Source: a bacterium (GTDB lineage Bacteria > Pseudomonadota > Gammaproteobacteria > Burkholderiales > Thiobacillaceae). From it: a stretch of DNA of 64,000 nucleotides. Every line of letters begins with the position of its first letter. Positions within the stretch are counted from its first letter, which is position 1. Below the pieces are notes generated by a model. It was given only the letters and a program-made list of their open reading frames with translations, was not told the origin of the DNA and did no database searches. The stretch spans positions 248,001 through 312,000 of the forward strand of contig WOUQ01000006.1 of the NCBI GenBank assembly GCA_009772925.1, in the 5' to 3' direction. The position numbers and the translations under genes are program-made. This document shows, piece by piece, positions 37,319-47,358 of the stretch.

Positions 37319-37480
37319 GGTTTCTTTCCTCTCTTCGGTTTGCAATGCCTGCATGGGTGGCCACACTCTAACAATGGTCGAGTATATTGGTCAAGTATTA
37401 TTTCCCGCTCGATGTCATGCCAACCTCCTATCCCGCTCCGTGCCAGAATTCCGGCCAGGAACCCAAGGGAGAACCCCGTC

Positions 37481-40400
37481 ATGAAGCGCTCCGGTCTGCT
37501 GATTTCCGCCTGGCTGATGTCCGGCCTGGCCGCCGCCGCGTCCCTGGAAAGCTTCACTCCCCAGGGCGAACACCTGGAGGTCCGCCAGGCCCAGGCCCGT
37601 TTCTCGGCGACCATGGCGGCGCAGGGCCATGGCGACAGCCCGTCGCCATTCCTGGTGCAATGCGGCGCGCCGGGCAACGGTTACTGGACCGACGAGCGCA
37701 CCTGGGTCTATGACCTGCATCGCCCGCTGCAGGCCGGCGAGGCCTGCCGGTTTATGCCGCGCCCGGGTCTCGCCACCCTGGCCGGCGAGGCCGTGCTCAC
37801 GGCCCCTGAATATGCCTTCGCCGCCGCCGGGCCGCGGGTGGTGGGGCTGTTGCCCGCACCCGGTGCCCGCGTGGACGAGGATCAGGTTTTCCTGCTGGGC
37901 CTCAACGGCGTGGCGCGTGCGGAGGACATCGCCGCCAAGGCGCGCTGCGAGATCCAGGGCATCCACGAACAGGTGCCGGTGAAACGCTGGCAGGGCGCGG
38001 AAAAGGCCGCCTTGCTGAAAAGCCTGCTGCCGCTGTTCAACGATCATGGCCTGGAGTGGGCAGGCAAGGACGCCGGCCAGGGGCCGGAAACCGACCCCAC
38101 CCTGGAAGTCCTGCAATGCGCCCGGCCGCTGCCCGCCAACGCGAAACTGGCCCTGGTCTGGGGCGCCGGCATCGCCACGTCCTCCGGCCAGGCCAATCCG
38201 GCGGACCAGCGCCTGGAATTCCAGGTGCGCGATCACTTCGTCGCCCGCCTGCGCTGCGAGCGGGAGAACGCCAAGGCCGGCTGCATGCCGCTGCTGCCCC
38301 TGCGCCTGGACTTCACCGCGCCGGTGGCGCGGGAGCTGCTGGACCAGCTCAGCCTCAAGGACGCCAAGGGCAAGGCCTACCGCCAGCGCAAGGCGGAACA
38401 GCCCACGCCCACGGACGACGGCGTGGTCTTCCCCGGTCCCTTCCCCGCCGGCGCCGGCCTCACCCTGTCCCTGCCCGACGGTTTCAAGGACGACAAGGGC
38501 CGCGGCCTGGTCAACGCCGGGCGCTTCCCCATGCGTTTCCAGCTTGCCGACTACCCGCCCCTGGTGAAGTTCTCCGGCGAGTTCGGCATCCTGGAGCGCG
38601 GCGCCGGCGGCCTGCTGCCCCTCACCCTGCGCAACCTGGAGCCCAACAACCTCGGCGGCACCGCCGCCAAGGTGCGCTGGCTGCGGCTGGTCGATGACGC
38701 CGCCATCCTCGACTGGCAGCAGAGCCTGAAGAAATTCGACAACCCGGAGTACGACGAGCGCACTCAGTCGCGCCCGGACCGCCGCCGCGCCCAGTACCTG
38801 GCGCCTCACATCGCCGGCGTCGTCGAACGCAACCTGCCCAAGCCCGGCGGTCCCGGCGCTTTCGAGGTGGTGGGTCTGCCCCTGGAGAAGCCCGGCTTCT
38901 ACGTGGTGGAGGCGGAAAGCAGGCGCCTGGGCAAGTCGCTGCTGGGCGACAACAATCCGATGTACGTGCGCGCCACCGCCCTGGTCACCAACCTCGCGGT
39001 GCACTTCAAGTGGGGGCCGGAATCCTCCCTGGCCTGGGTCACCCAACTGGACACCGGCAAGCCGGCCGCGGGGGCCAAGGTCGCGGTGCGCACCTGCAAG
39101 GCGGTCCTCATCGCCGAAACCGTCACCGACGCCAACGGCCTGGCCCTGATCCCAGGCAAGCTGCCCGACCCGCGCAACGCCGACGACTACGCCTGCCCCC
39201 TGTTCGTCAGCGCCCGTCTCGGCGACGACCTGAGTTTCGTCCGTTCCGACTGGGACGAGGGCATCGAGACCTGGCGTTTCGGCCTGCCCCAGGATTGGAA
39301 CAGCGATGTGCGCCTCGCCCACAGCGTGCTCGACCGGGTGCTGTTCCGGCCCGGCGACACGGTGCACATGAAGCATTTCCTGCGCGACCGGCGTGGCCAT
39401 GGCCTGGCCTACCCGGCGAGGACCCCGCGCACCCTCCTGGTCGAGCACGAAGGCAGCGGCCAGCGCTGGTTCCTGCCCCTGGCCTGGAAGCATGGCGCCG
39501 CCGAATCCACCTGGAGCGTGCCGCCCGGAGCCAGGCGCGGCGACTACCGCCTGCGCCTGCTGGACCAGGCCATCGCCGCCGACACCGCCCCGGAACAACT
39601 GGAATACCTGGAGGGTGTCGACAGCGGCCGCTTCAGCGTCGGAGACTTCCGCGTACCGCTGATGCAGGCCAGCCTGGACCCGATCCGCGAGCAATCGATC
39701 GGTGGCGAAGCGGTCGACGTCGACGTTGCCGTCGGCTACTTCAACGGCGGCGGCGCCAAGCACCTGCCAGTGAAGCTGCGTGCCCAACTGGAGCCGCGTT
39801 TCCGGGTGGAATTCGACGACTACCCGGATTTCGATTTCGCCCGCCGCGAGGACCGCGATGACGGCCAGCAGGAGGACGAGCCCGTGCCGCTGGCAATGCA
39901 TGCCATGACGCTGGATGCCGGCGGCGCCGGCCGCGCCCGCCTGGACAAGCCGCCCGCCCTGGCCATGCCCCACCGGCTGCGCCTGGAACTGGAATACGCC
40001 GACCCGGCCGGCGAGATCCAGACCGTCAGCCGCCTGCTGCCCTGGTGGCCGGCGGACGTGATCATCGGCCTGAAGAACGACCGCTGGGCCAAGGCGGGCC
40101 AGGCCCAGACCCTGGTGTTCCAGGCCGTCACCCCGCAGGGCAAGCCGGCCGTCGACGTGGCCGTGGAAGTGAAGCTCGCCCTGCGCCAGACCATCAGCCA
40201 CCGGGTGCGCCTGGCCGGCGGCTTCTATGGCTATCGCCAGGAAACCCGGCAACGCCCCCTCGACGCGAAGTGCGCCGGCAAAACCGACGCCAAGGGCCGC
40301 TTCAGCTGTAACGTCAAAGCCGAGCAGGGCGGCGAGGTGCTGCTGGAGGCGGTGGCGAAGGATAAGGCCGGCCGCGTCTCCAGCAGCCACCACAGCTTCT

Positions 40401-43078
40401 GGGTCGCGGGCAAGGATGAATGGCACTTCGCCCAGGACAACCACGACCGCATCGATCTCATTCCCGAACAGAAGCGCTACGAGCCCGGCCAGACCGCCCG
40501 CTTGCAGGTGCGCATGCCGTTCCGCGAGGCCACCGTGCTGGTGACGGTGGAGCGGGAAGGCATCCTGGACGCGAGGGTGGTGCAACTCTCCGGCAAGGCG
40601 CCGGTGATCGAGCTGCCGGTGAAGGCGTCCTGGGCGCCTAACGTCTTTGTTTCCGCCCTGGCCGTGCGCGGCCGCAACGACGCGGTGAAGCCCACCGCCC
40701 TGGTGGACCTGGGGCGGCCCGCCTTCAAACTGGGCCTGGCCGGCATCCAGGTGGGCGGCAAGGCCAACACCCTTGATGTGGAGGTGAAGACCGACCGCAC
40801 CACCTACACCATCCGCGAGAAAGCGAAGGTGAGGATCAAGGTGCGCGGCGCCGACGGCGTCCCCCCGCCGGCCGGCACCGAGATTACCCTGGCCGCCGTC
40901 GACGAGGGCCTGCTGGAACTGGCCCCCAACGAGAGCTGGAAGCTGCTGGAGGCCATGCTGGCGCCGCGCGGCTACAGCCTGAAGACCTTCACCGCGCAGA
41001 TGCGGGTCACCGGCAAGCGCCACTTCGGCAGGAAGGCCCTGCCCGCCGGCGGCGGTGGCGGCAAGCTGCCCACGCGGGAGCTGTTCGACACCCTGTTGTT
41101 CTGGCAGGCCAGCCTGCCGCTGGACGCCAAGGGCGAGGCGACGGCCGAAGTGCCCCTCAACGACAGCCTCACCGCTTTCCGCATCGTCGCCGTGGCCGCT
41201 TCGGAGAACCGCTTCGGCAGCGGCCGCGCCAGCATCCGCTCCACCCAGGACTTGCAGCTCATCGCCGGCCTGCCGCCGGTGGTGCGGGAAGGCGACCGCT
41301 TCCAGGCCGCCTTCACGCTGCGCAACGGCAGTGACCGGGGCACGCGGGTGGAGGTGCGCGCCGAAGCAACCGGCCTCAAGGACCTGCCTGACCGCACGCT
41401 CGACCTGACCGCCGGCGAGAGCAAGGAAGTCACCTGGCCGGTGACGGTACCCGACGGCGCCAGCGAAATCGCCTGGACCCTGCACGCGCGGGAGATCGAC
41501 GGCAGGCTCAAGGATGCCCTCAAGGCGAAGCAGCGCATCGAGCCCGCCCTGCCCCTGCGCGTGCAGTCCGCCAGCCTGCAACGCCTGGACAAGCTGCTCG
41601 ACATCCCCGTCGCCGCTCCCGCCGGCGCGATCAAGGCCGAACTGCGCGCCACCCTGGCGGCGAGCCTGCTGGACGGCCAGACCGGCCTGCGCGACTACAT
41701 GCGCCGCTATGCCTTCGCCTGCCTGGAACAGCAGGCCTCGAAAGCGGTGGCGACCCGCGACGAGAAGCTCTGGCAGGGCCTGCTGGCGAACCTGCCCGCC
41801 TACCTGGCGGACAACGGCCTGGCCAATTTCTTCCCCGGCAACGGTCGCGGCAGCGTCGGCCTCACCGCCTACCTGCTGGCCCTGGCCCACGAGGCCGGCT
41901 GGAGCCTGCCGGCGGACGCCCGCAGCCGCATGGAACGCGCCCTGGCGGACTACCTGGAAGGCCGCCTGGAACTCTCCCGGCCGGCCTGGGAACAGGCCCT
42001 GCCGCCGCGCGTGGCGGCGCTCGCCGCCCTGGCCCGGGCCGGCAAGGCCACGCCCGGCCAGTTTTCCACCGTCAAGCCCGAGCCCCGGCTATGGCCCACC
42101 TCGGTGCTGGTGGACTGGCTCGACGCGCTGCGCTTCGGCCCAGCCCTGCCCGCGCGCGCGGCCTGGCAGCGGGAAGCCCTGGAAGCCCTGGAGGCGCGCT
42201 TCACGCAGTCCGGCAAACGCCTGAACATCGCCAACGAGGAGCGCGACGGCCTCTGGTGGATGCTGGCCTCCGCCGACACCAACGCGGTGCGCGCCCTGCT
42301 CGCGGTGATGTCGCAGCCGGCCTGGCGGGAGCGCCTGCCGAAGCTGGTCATGGGCGTGCTCGGCCGCCAGCAGCTCAACCGCTGGAACACCACCACCGCC
42401 AACGCCTGGGGCACTCTGGCCCTGGAACGCTACGCTCGCCTGTTCGAGGCCGCCAAGCCCACGGGCAGGAGCTACGCGGTGCTGGGCGGGGAGGGTCGCG
42501 TGGTCGACTGGCAGACCCTGCCCAAGGGCGCCACCGCCTTCCTGCCGCTCGGCACGGCGACCGCCAGCCTGCGCCTGAAGCACGAGGGTGCCGGCGAACC
42601 CTACGCCAGCGTCAGCGTCCTCGCCGCCGCGCCGCTGGTGGCGCCGCTGCAACGCGGCTACTCAATCAGCCGGGAGATCGTCCCCATCGACCAGAAGACA
42701 CCGGGCAAGTGGCGCAAGGGCGACGTGCTGCGGGTGCGGCTCACGGTGGATGCCCGCGATGACATGGGCTGGGTGGTGGTGGAAGACCCGGTGCCCGCCG
42801 GCGCCAGCATCCTGGGCACCGGCCGGCAGCGCGATTCGGCCATCCTCACCGGCGGCGAGCAGGAGCGGGGCAACGCCTGGCCGGCCTGGCAGGAGCGCCT
42901 GTTCGACACCTACCGCGCCTACTACGAGTACGTGCCGCGCGGCCGCTTCAGCCTGGAATACACCCTGCGCCTCAACAGCGAGGGCGCCTTCCGCCTGCCG
43001 CCCACCCGCGTCGAGGCGATGTACGCGCCGGAGTTGTTCGGCGAGACGCCCAACGCGGTGTTCGAAGTGGGGCGCTGA
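37481..43078 (+). CDS. yfhM: Bacterial alpha-2-macroglobulin with thioester
   Basis: A giant 1865-residue periplasmic protein that traps attacking proteases and is paired with the wall synthase PbpC in many proteobacteria. It has an N-terminal signal (SGLLISAWLMSGLAAAAS), repeated MG (macroglobulin) domains, a bait region and a complement-like domain. The thioester motif CLEQ is intact (Cys1414, in FACLEQQASK), so it should trap covalently. Unlike the E. coli protein there is no lipobox Cys after the signal, so it may be soluble. Ribosome site AAGGGA; ATG at 37481. Confidence 0.9.
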   Translation: MKRSGLLISAWLMSGLAAAASLESFTPQGEHLEVRQAQARFSATMAAQGHGDSPSPFLVQCGAPGNGYWTDERTWVYDLHRPLQAGEACRFMPRPGLATLAGEAVLTAPEYAFAAAGPRVVGLLPAPGARVDEDQVFLLGLNGVARAEDIAAKARCEIQGIHEQVPVKRWQGAEKAALLKSLLPLFNDHGLEWAGKDAGQGPETDPTLEVLQCARPLPANAKLALVWGAGIATSSGQANPADQRLEFQVRDHFVARLRCERENAKAGCMPLLPLRLDFTAPVARELLDQLSLKDAKGKAYRQRKAEQPTPTDDGVVFPGPFPAGAGLTLSLPDGFKDDKGRGLVNAGRFPMRFQLADYPPLVKFSGEFGILERGAGGLLPLTLRNLEPNNLGGTAAKVRWLRLVDDAAILDWQQSLKKFDNPEYDERTQSRPDRRRAQYLAPHIAGVVERNLPKPGGPGAFEVVGLPLEKPGFYVVEAESRRLGKSLLGDNNPMYVRATALVTNLAVHFKWGPESSLAWVTQLDTGKPAAGAKVAVRTCKAVLIAETVTDANGLALIPGKLPDPRNADDYACPLFVSARLGDDLSFVRSDWDEGIETWRFGLPQDWNSDVRLAHSVLDRVLFRPGDTVHMKHFLRDRRGHGLAYPARTPRTLLVEHEGSGQRWFLPLAWKHGAAESTWSVPPGARRGDYRLRLLDQAIAADTAPEQLEYLEGVDSGRFSVGDFRVPLMQASLDPIREQSIGGEAVDVDVAVGYFNGGGAKHLPVKLRAQLEPRFRVEFDDYPDFDFARREDRDDGQQEDEPVPLAMHAMTLDAGGAGRARLDKPPALAMPHRLRLELEYADPAGEIQTVSRLLPWWPADVIIGLKNDRWAKAGQAQTLVFQAVTPQGKPAVDVAVEVKLALRQTISHRVRLAGGFYGYRQETRQRPLDAKCAGKTDAKGRFSCNVKAEQGGEVLLEAVAKDKAGRVSSSHHSFWVAGKDEWHFAQDNHDRIDLIPEQKRYEPGQTARLQVRMPFREATVLVTVEREGILDARVVQLSGKAPVIELPVKASWAPNVFVSALAVRGRNDAVKPTALVDLGRPAFKLGLAGIQVGGKANTLDVEVKTDRTTYTIREKAKVRIKVRGADGVPPPAGTEITLAAVDEGLLELAPNESWKLLEAMLAPRGYSLKTFTAQMRVTGKRHFGRKALPAGGGGGKLPTRELFDTLLFWQASLPLDAKGEATAEVPLNDSLTAFRIVAVAASENRFGSGRASIRSTQDLQLIAGLPPVVREGDRFQAAFTLRNGSDRGTRVEVRAEATGLKDLPDRTLDLTAGESKEVTWPVTVPDGASEIAWTLHAREIDGRLKDALKAKQRIEPALPLRVQSASLQRLDKLLDIPVAAPAGAIKAELRATLAASLLDGQTGLRDYMRRYAFACLEQQASKAVATRDEKLWQGLLANLPAYLADNGLANFFPGNGRGSVGLTAYLLALAHEAGWSLPADARSRMERALADYLEGRLELSRPAWEQALPPRVAALAALARAGKATPGQFSTVKPEPRLWPTSVLVDWLDALRFGPALPARAAWQREALEALEARFTQSGKRLNIANEERDGLWWMLASADTNAVRALLAVMSQPAWRERLPKLVMGVLGRQQLNRWNTTTANAWGTLALERYARLFEAAKPTGRSYAVLGGEGRVVDWQTLPKGATAFLPLGTATASLRLKHEGAGEPYASVSVLAAAPLVAPLQRGYSISREIVPIDQKTPGKWRKGDVLRVRLTVDARDDMGWVVVEDPVPAGASILGTGRQRDSAILTGGEQERGNAWPAWQERLFDTYRAYYEYVPRGRFSLEYTLRLNSEGAFRLPPTRVEAMYAPELFGETPNAVFEVGR

Positions 43079-43190
43079 GTGATGGGCAGTGTTTCCCCCT
43101 TCGGGGCAGCGCTCGCGCCGCGAACGCGTGTGCTCTTCGGTCTTGCTGCCCTTCAGGGCTTTTCCTCTTGCGGGCACGTGCCCGGATTTC

Positions 43191-43260
43191 GTAGGAGCGG
43201 CCTTGGCCGCGAAGACCCGTTGTCGGCCTACCGCCTATCGCGGCCAAGGCCGCTCCTACG
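43191..43260. repeat. REP-like palindrome GTAGGAGCGGCCTTGGCCGCG, copy 1
   Basis: GTAGGAGCGGCCTTGGCCGC and its inverse (TCGCGGCCAAGGCCGCTCCTAC) around a short centre, a perfect cruciform-forming repeat between the alpha-2-macroglobulin gene and the convergent MBL gene. A second copy lies at 51.7 kb. Confidence 0.92.
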
Positions 43261-43280
43261 CCATGGTCATGGCGCCCTTG

Positions 43281-44222
43281 TCAGCCCCGGTCGCGCCAGA
43301 CCAGCAGGCCCTGGGTGTTGAGTTCGACGTCGTTGGCCAGCAGGGCCTTGCAGGTGGCGTCGTCGAGCAGGCAGCCGTGCGCGCGCAGGCGGCGCAGCAT
43401 GGCGTTCTCCACCGCCGCGCGCAGCCCGTCGAGGCGCTCCTGCCCGGCGCCGGGCGCGGCGCGCGTCAGTTCCACGAGTTCGTCGATCTGCGCGTGCAGC
43501 GCTGTCGCCAGCTCGGCCAGGTTGGTGACGCGGCCGTAGTGCGTGAGGAAGGCCGCCCGGGCGCCGGTGGCCAGCAGGCGGTCGATGGAGGCGTGCAGGG
43601 CCTCGGGCTCGAACTGCACCGGCGTGGTGGTGGGGAAGATGAACGGGCGCCCCTCGACGTCGAATTCCCGGTAGGAGATGCCGAAGGTGTCGCCGGTGAA
43701 CAGGCTGTTGCTGCGCTGGTCGTGGATGCAGTAGTGGTGGCGGGCGTGGCCGGGGGTGTCGAGGAAGCTCAGGGTGCGGCCGCGGAAATCCAGGCGGAAA
43801 CCGTCGCCGGCCTCGATCACCCGCTCCGCCGGCGCCGGCACGATGTCGCCATAGTGGGCGTAGAAGTGCTCGCGGCCATAGACCGCGATGGAACCCGCCA
43901 CCAGCTTGGCCGGGTCGATCATGTGGCGGGCGCCCTTCGGGTGCACCACCAGCTTCGCGTTGGGGCAATTTTGCAGCAGGGCGCCGGCGGCGCCGGCGTG
44001 GTCGAGGTGGACGTGGGTGACGATGACGTAGTCCACCGCCTCCGGCCCCAGACCGAGGCCGCGGAGTTCCGCCAGCACGCTGGGCACCGCGTGGTTGGTG
44101 CCGGTATCAACGATGGCCACGCCGCCGTCCTCGACGATGAGGTGGACGGCGGCGAGGCCGGGCCGCAGGTAATCGGCATCCAGGGTGACGATGCCGTGCT
44201 CGTGCTGGATCGGGGGAATCAT
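43281..44222 (-). CDS. MBL-fold metallo-hydrolase
   Basis: A 313-residue metallo-beta-lactamase-fold protein: THVHLDHAG (zinc motif), then His in TPGHARHHYCI, GDTFGISY and AFLTHYGRV. The C-terminal region is a long helical tail (about 80 residues, GLRAAVENAMLRRL). Substrate unknown; this arrangement is typical of hydrolases of the glyoxalase II/RNase Z-like groups but with no specific signature. It shares four bases with the rlmJ stop (ATGA overlap), so it is co-transcribed with rlmJ. Confidence 0.82.
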   Translation of the reverse strand: MIPPIQHEHGIVTLDADYLRPGLAAVHLIVEDGGVAIVDTGTNHAVPSVLAELRGLGLGPEAVDYVIVTHVHLDHAGAAGALLQNCPNAKLVVHPKGARHMIDPAKLVAGSIAVYGREHFYAHYGDIVPAPAERVIEAGDGFRLDFRGRTLSFLDTPGHARHHYCIHDQRSNSLFTGDTFGISYREFDVEGRPFIFPTTTPVQFEPEALHASIDRLLATGARAAFLTHYGRVTNLAELATALHAQIDELVELTRAAPGAGQERLDGLRAAVENAMLRRLRAHGCLLDDATCKALLANDVELNTQGLLVWRDRG

Positions 44223-45070
44223 GCGCGGGGCTCCGCAGAGGTTTCGAGATGGAAGCCCGCATTATCGTCGAGGGCCAGGGTGGATTTCAGCACCGGCAGT
44301 TCTGCGCGCAGGGTCGCGGCCAGGGTCCACGGCGGGTTGACGACGAACACGCCGCTGCCGTTCATGCCGGGCTCGCCGGCCGCCGCCTTGCGCACCGACA
44401 GGCTGACGTCCAGCCAGACCACGTTCTTCAGGGCGCGCAGCCGCTCCGGCAGGCGGCGCGCCTCGGGCCGCGCCAGTTGCGGATACCAGATGGCGTAGCT
44501 GCCGGTGGGGAAGCGTTTCAGGCTGTCCTTGAGGGCCTCCACCACGCGGCTGTAATCGGCCTTGTCCTCGTAGGACGGGTCGATCAGCACCAGCGCCCGG
44601 CGTGACGGCGGCGGCAGCAGGGCCTTGAGGCCGGCGAAGCCGTCGCCGCGGGTGACGATGACCCGCTTGTCGGCGTGGAAGGTCTTGCCCAGCAGATCCA
44701 CGTCGGTAGGGTGCATTTCAAACAGGCGCAGGCGGTCCTGCGCGCGCAACAGTTTCGCCGCCAGGTAGGGCGAGCCGGGATAGAAATTGAGTCGTCCGTC
44801 CGGGTTCATGCCGCGCACCAGGTCCACGTAGTCGGCCAGGGCGGCGGGCAGGTCGGCACTGGCGAACAGCCGGCCGATGCCGTCGGCGAACTCCGCGTTC
44901 TTCGCCGCATAGCCCGCGTCCAGGCCATAGGCGCCGGCGCCGGCATGGGTGTCGATGACCCAGAACGGCTTGTCCTTCTGCGCCAGATGGCGCAGCAGGC
45001 AGACCAGGACGAAATGCTTGAGCACATCGGCATGGTTGCCGGCATGGAAGGCGTGGCGGTAGCTGAGCAT
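44219..45070 (-). CDS. rlmJ: 23S rRNA (adenine-N6)-methyltransferase RlmJ
   Basis: RlmJ methylates A2030 in 23S rRNA. The start at 45070 gives MLSYRHAFHAGNHADVLKH, matching the E. coli N terminus; an in-frame ATG at 45112 would add 14 residues. The SAM site WVIDTHAGAGAYGL and the catalytic ALVLIDPSYEDKADY (DPPY-like, here DPSY) are present. 283 residues, close to E. coli (280). Confidence 0.9.
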   Translation of the reverse strand: MLSYRHAFHAGNHADVLKHFVLVCLLRHLAQKDKPFWVIDTHAGAGAYGLDAGYAAKNAEFADGIGRLFASADLPAALADYVDLVRGMNPDGRLNFYPGSPYLAAKLLRAQDRLRLFEMHPTDVDLLGKTFHADKRVIVTRGDGFAGLKALLPPPSRRALVLIDPSYEDKADYSRVVEALKDSLKRFPTGSYAIWYPQLARPEARRLPERLRALKNVVWLDVSLSVRKAAAGEPGMNGSGVFVVNPPWTLAATLRAELPVLKSTLALDDNAGFHLETSAEPRA

Positions 45071-45167
45071 GGAGGAAGCGAAGAGTGCCTTGGGGGTGGC
45101 ATTTTCCACCATTGGGCTGGAGCTATTCGCCTTACCTGTGCAGCAGCGACGCCGTGTGGCTGCGTGG

Positions 45168-45190
45168 TCCCTCCTTTTTCAAAGGGAGGA
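45168..45190. repeat. CCCTCCTTTTTCAAAGGGAGG hairpin at the miaA stop
   Basis: An imperfect hairpin of the CCCCCTTTxxxAAAGGGGG family lies across the end of miaA. The TGA stop codon of miaA (45179-45181) is inside it, so the last few residues (ASSL) and the stop come from repeat sequence. Confidence 0.75.
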
Positions 45191-46129
45191 TGCTTGGATT
45201 GCCGCCTCGACACGCCGCGCCAGTTCATCGCGGACACCGGCATCGGCGCATTCCAGGCGGATGGCGCCGTCCCAGCCGCGCAGCCAGGTGAGCTGCCGCT
45301 TGGCCAGTTGGCGGCTGGCTGCGGCGCCTTGTTCGTAGAGGGCGGCGGCGTCGATCTCGCCGTCCAGGAAGCGCCAGGCCTGGCGGTAGCCGACGCAACG
45401 CATGGCGGGCAGGCCGGGGTGCAGCGGCAGGCGGGCGCGCAGGCCGCGCAGTTCCTCCACCAGTCCCCGTTCCAGCATGTGCCGGAAGCGCAGGTTGATG
45501 CGCGCGTGCAGCCAGGCGCGGTCAGTGGGGAACAGGGCGAATTCCGGCCAGGCCGGGTTCTCCTCCCGCCGCATTGGCGTGGCCTGCCTGTCCAACAGCG
45601 CGGTCATGCTCTCGCCGGTGCTCAGGCACAGTTCCAGGGCGCGCTGGATGCGCTGGCTGTCGTTGGGATTGAGTCGCGCCGCGGTCTCCGGGTCGAGCCG
45701 GGCCAGTTCCGCGTGCAGGGCTGGCCAGCCCAGGCGCCGTGCCCGCGCCTCCAACTCGCCGCGCAGGGCGGGATCGGCGGCGGGTAGGTCGTCCAGGCCG
45801 CCTTGCAGGGCGCGGAAGTACAGCATGGTGCCGCCCACCAGCAGGGGTATGCGGCCGGCGGCGGCGATCTGCGCCATGGCCTGTTCCGCGTCGCGCCGGA
45901 AACGCCCGGCCGAGTAGGCCTCGGTCGGCTCCACCAGGTCGATCAGCCGGTGAGGCGCGCGCGCCAGCGTGGCGGCGTCGGGTTTCGCCGTGCCGATGTC
46001 CATGCCCCGGTACACCAGGGCGGAATCGACGCTGACGATTTCCAGCGGGAAACGCTCGACGAGCCCCACCGCCAGGTCGGTCTTGCCGCTGGCGGTGGGG
46101 CCCATGAGGCTGATGGCGGTAAGCGGCAT
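45179..46129 (-). CDS. miaA: tRNA dimethylallyltransferase
   Basis: MiaA adds dimethylallyl groups to A37 of tRNAs that read UNN codons. The 316-residue protein has the P-loop [12 protein letters not shown], the [16 protein letters not shown] region, [11 protein letters not shown] and [13 protein letters not shown], all as expected. The C terminus ends within a hairpin repeat. Start at 46129 was chosen by the family N terminus ([15 protein letters not shown]). Confidence 0.95.
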   Translation of the reverse strand: MPLTAISLMGPTASGKTDLAVGLVERFPLEIVSVDSALVYRGMDIGTAKPDAATLARAPHRLIDLVEPTEAYSAGRFRRDAEQAMAQIAAAGRIPLLVGGTMLYFRALQGGLDDLPAADPALRGELEARARRLGWPALHAELARLDPETAARLNPNDSQRIQRALELCLSTGESMTALLDRQATPMRREENPAWPEFALFPTDRAWLHARINLRFRHMLERGLVEELRGLRARLPLHPGLPAMRCVGYRQAWRFLDGEIDAAALYEQGAAASRQLAKRQLTWLRGWDGAIRLECADAGVRDELARRVEAAIQASSL

Positions 46130-46263
46130 GCGGGAATCACGGATTGTGGAGGAGTCTCTTCGGCTTCTCGCATCGCCATGGCCGTGCGGGCCTGGTGATA
46201 AGGTCATCGCGCACCCTGGAGGGCATGAAAGGTGGTAAAGCCGACGCGGCAAGCCAGTGCGGT

Positions 46264-46848
46264 TTAGGTCCCCGCTTCCCCGTCCTCTTCTCCGATCCCT
46301 TCGTAGATTCGCTCCAGTGGCACGGACAGGCCCACACTCGCCAGTTCCAGCGTATCGCCGCCACCCAGCCGGGTCACGCTCCATTCCTCCTCGGCGCGGC
46401 GGAACAGCGTCGCCACCCGCCGGTCCTGGGCCAACAGCAGGTATTCCTGCAGCGCCGCGATGTGCTGATACGCGAACAGCTTCTCGCGCGAGTCGGTTCG
46501 TTCTGTGCTTTCCGACAGAACCTCCACGATCAGCGCCGGCTGTTCGCACCAGTAACGGGCGTTGTCCTCGGCACGGCAGGTCACCATCAGGTCGGGATAA
46601 TAAAAATAGTCCTCCCGCGCGTGGCGCAGACGCAGCTTCATGTCACTCATGAACACCCGGAATGGCCCACCGCGCAGATGCGTGTGCAGGGCGGTGAACA
46701 GATTGCCGGCGATGAGGTTGTGCGCACGACTCGCCCCGGTCATTGCGTACACCTCGCCGGCCAGATACTCGTGGCGCACCTCGGCGTGCAGTTCGCCTTC
46801 CAGGTAGGCCTCGACGCTGAGCGGCGTTTTGATGTGCGGAAGATTCAT
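46264..46848 (-). CDS. Uma2-family (DUF820) putative restriction-like nuclease
   Basis: A 194-residue PD-(D/E)xK-fold protein. [36 protein letters not shown] and [12 protein letters not shown] are hallmarks. These genes are common in cyanobacteria and spread in many bacteria; function is unproven. It is separated by 134 bases from miaA. Confidence 0.85.
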   Translation of the reverse strand: MNLPHIKTPLSVEAYLEGELHAEVRHEYLAGEVYAMTGASRAHNLIAGNLFTALHTHLRGGPFRVFMSDMKLRLRHAREDYFYYPDLMVTCRAEDNARYWCEQPALIVEVLSESTERTDSREKLFAYQHIAALQEYLLLAQDRRVATLFRRAEEEWSVTRLGGGDTLELASVGLSVPLERIYEGIGEEDGEAGT

Positions 46849-46971
46849 GCGGGCCTCGATAAAACAGGGAATGGCCGCATGTTAATCCGCGGCTTGGCTA
46901 GTGTGAACGCATGCTGTACCGCGTCCCGAAAGCCCACCCGATGCAGGCCGAGGCGCGCGCCGCGGGAGCCG

Positions 46972-47056
46972 CCCGTAGGGCGCAAACCTTCGGGCATTGC
47001 GCCGGATGCGCGGTGCTCACATCCGGCGCAATACGGCTGCGCCTATTGCGCCCTAC
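46972..47056. repeat. REP/BIME-like palindrome of GTAGGGCGCAATAC type
   Basis: CCGTAGGGCGCAAACCTTCGG...GCGCCGGATG and its inverse (CATCCGGCGC...TATTGCGCCCTACG) form a long stem between the Uma2 and DUF2283 genes. This kind of palindrome is a common genomic repeat. Confidence 0.7.
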
Positions 47057-47142
47057 GCACTAAGCGTGATGCGTGATGGTGGCGCGTCGCATGGCTTGGA
47101 TCCTGGGAATCGACGCGAATTATTGCTTGCCTCGATGCGGGC

Positions 47143-47358
47143 TCAAGCCGCCTCCAGGGCGCGGAAGGGCATGGCGTCCACCAGCAGGCGGCTGAAATCC
47201 ACATGCTGGCTGGCGTGCTGAACGTCGATGCCTACCAGCGCCCCGTTCTGGTCGAAGTCCAGCACCACCCCATCGGCCACTTCGTCGCTTGCCACGCTGG
47301 AGCGTTCTGTCAGATGGATGTAGAGCGAGTCGGTTTGCGGATCATACGAGAGCCTCAT
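47143..47358 (-). CDS. DUF2283-family small protein
   Basis: A 71-residue protein with the DUF2283 pattern: MRLSYDPQTDSLYIHLTE, then ADGVVLDFDQNGALVGIDV. Many of these occur in pairs with a second small gene, and have been proposed as antitoxin-like. Here a gene of 84 codons overlaps its start by four bases. Confidence 0.8.
   Translation of the reverse strand: MRLSYDPQTDSLYIHLTERSSVASDEVADGVVLDFDQNGALVGIDVQHASQHVDFSRLLVDAMPFRALEAA

Noticed and set aside
37415-41890. A nearly 1,500-codon open frame opposite the alpha-2-macroglobulin gene
   Set aside because: Shadow of the real gene caused by GC-rich codon use; composition is not protein-like and there is no start signal.
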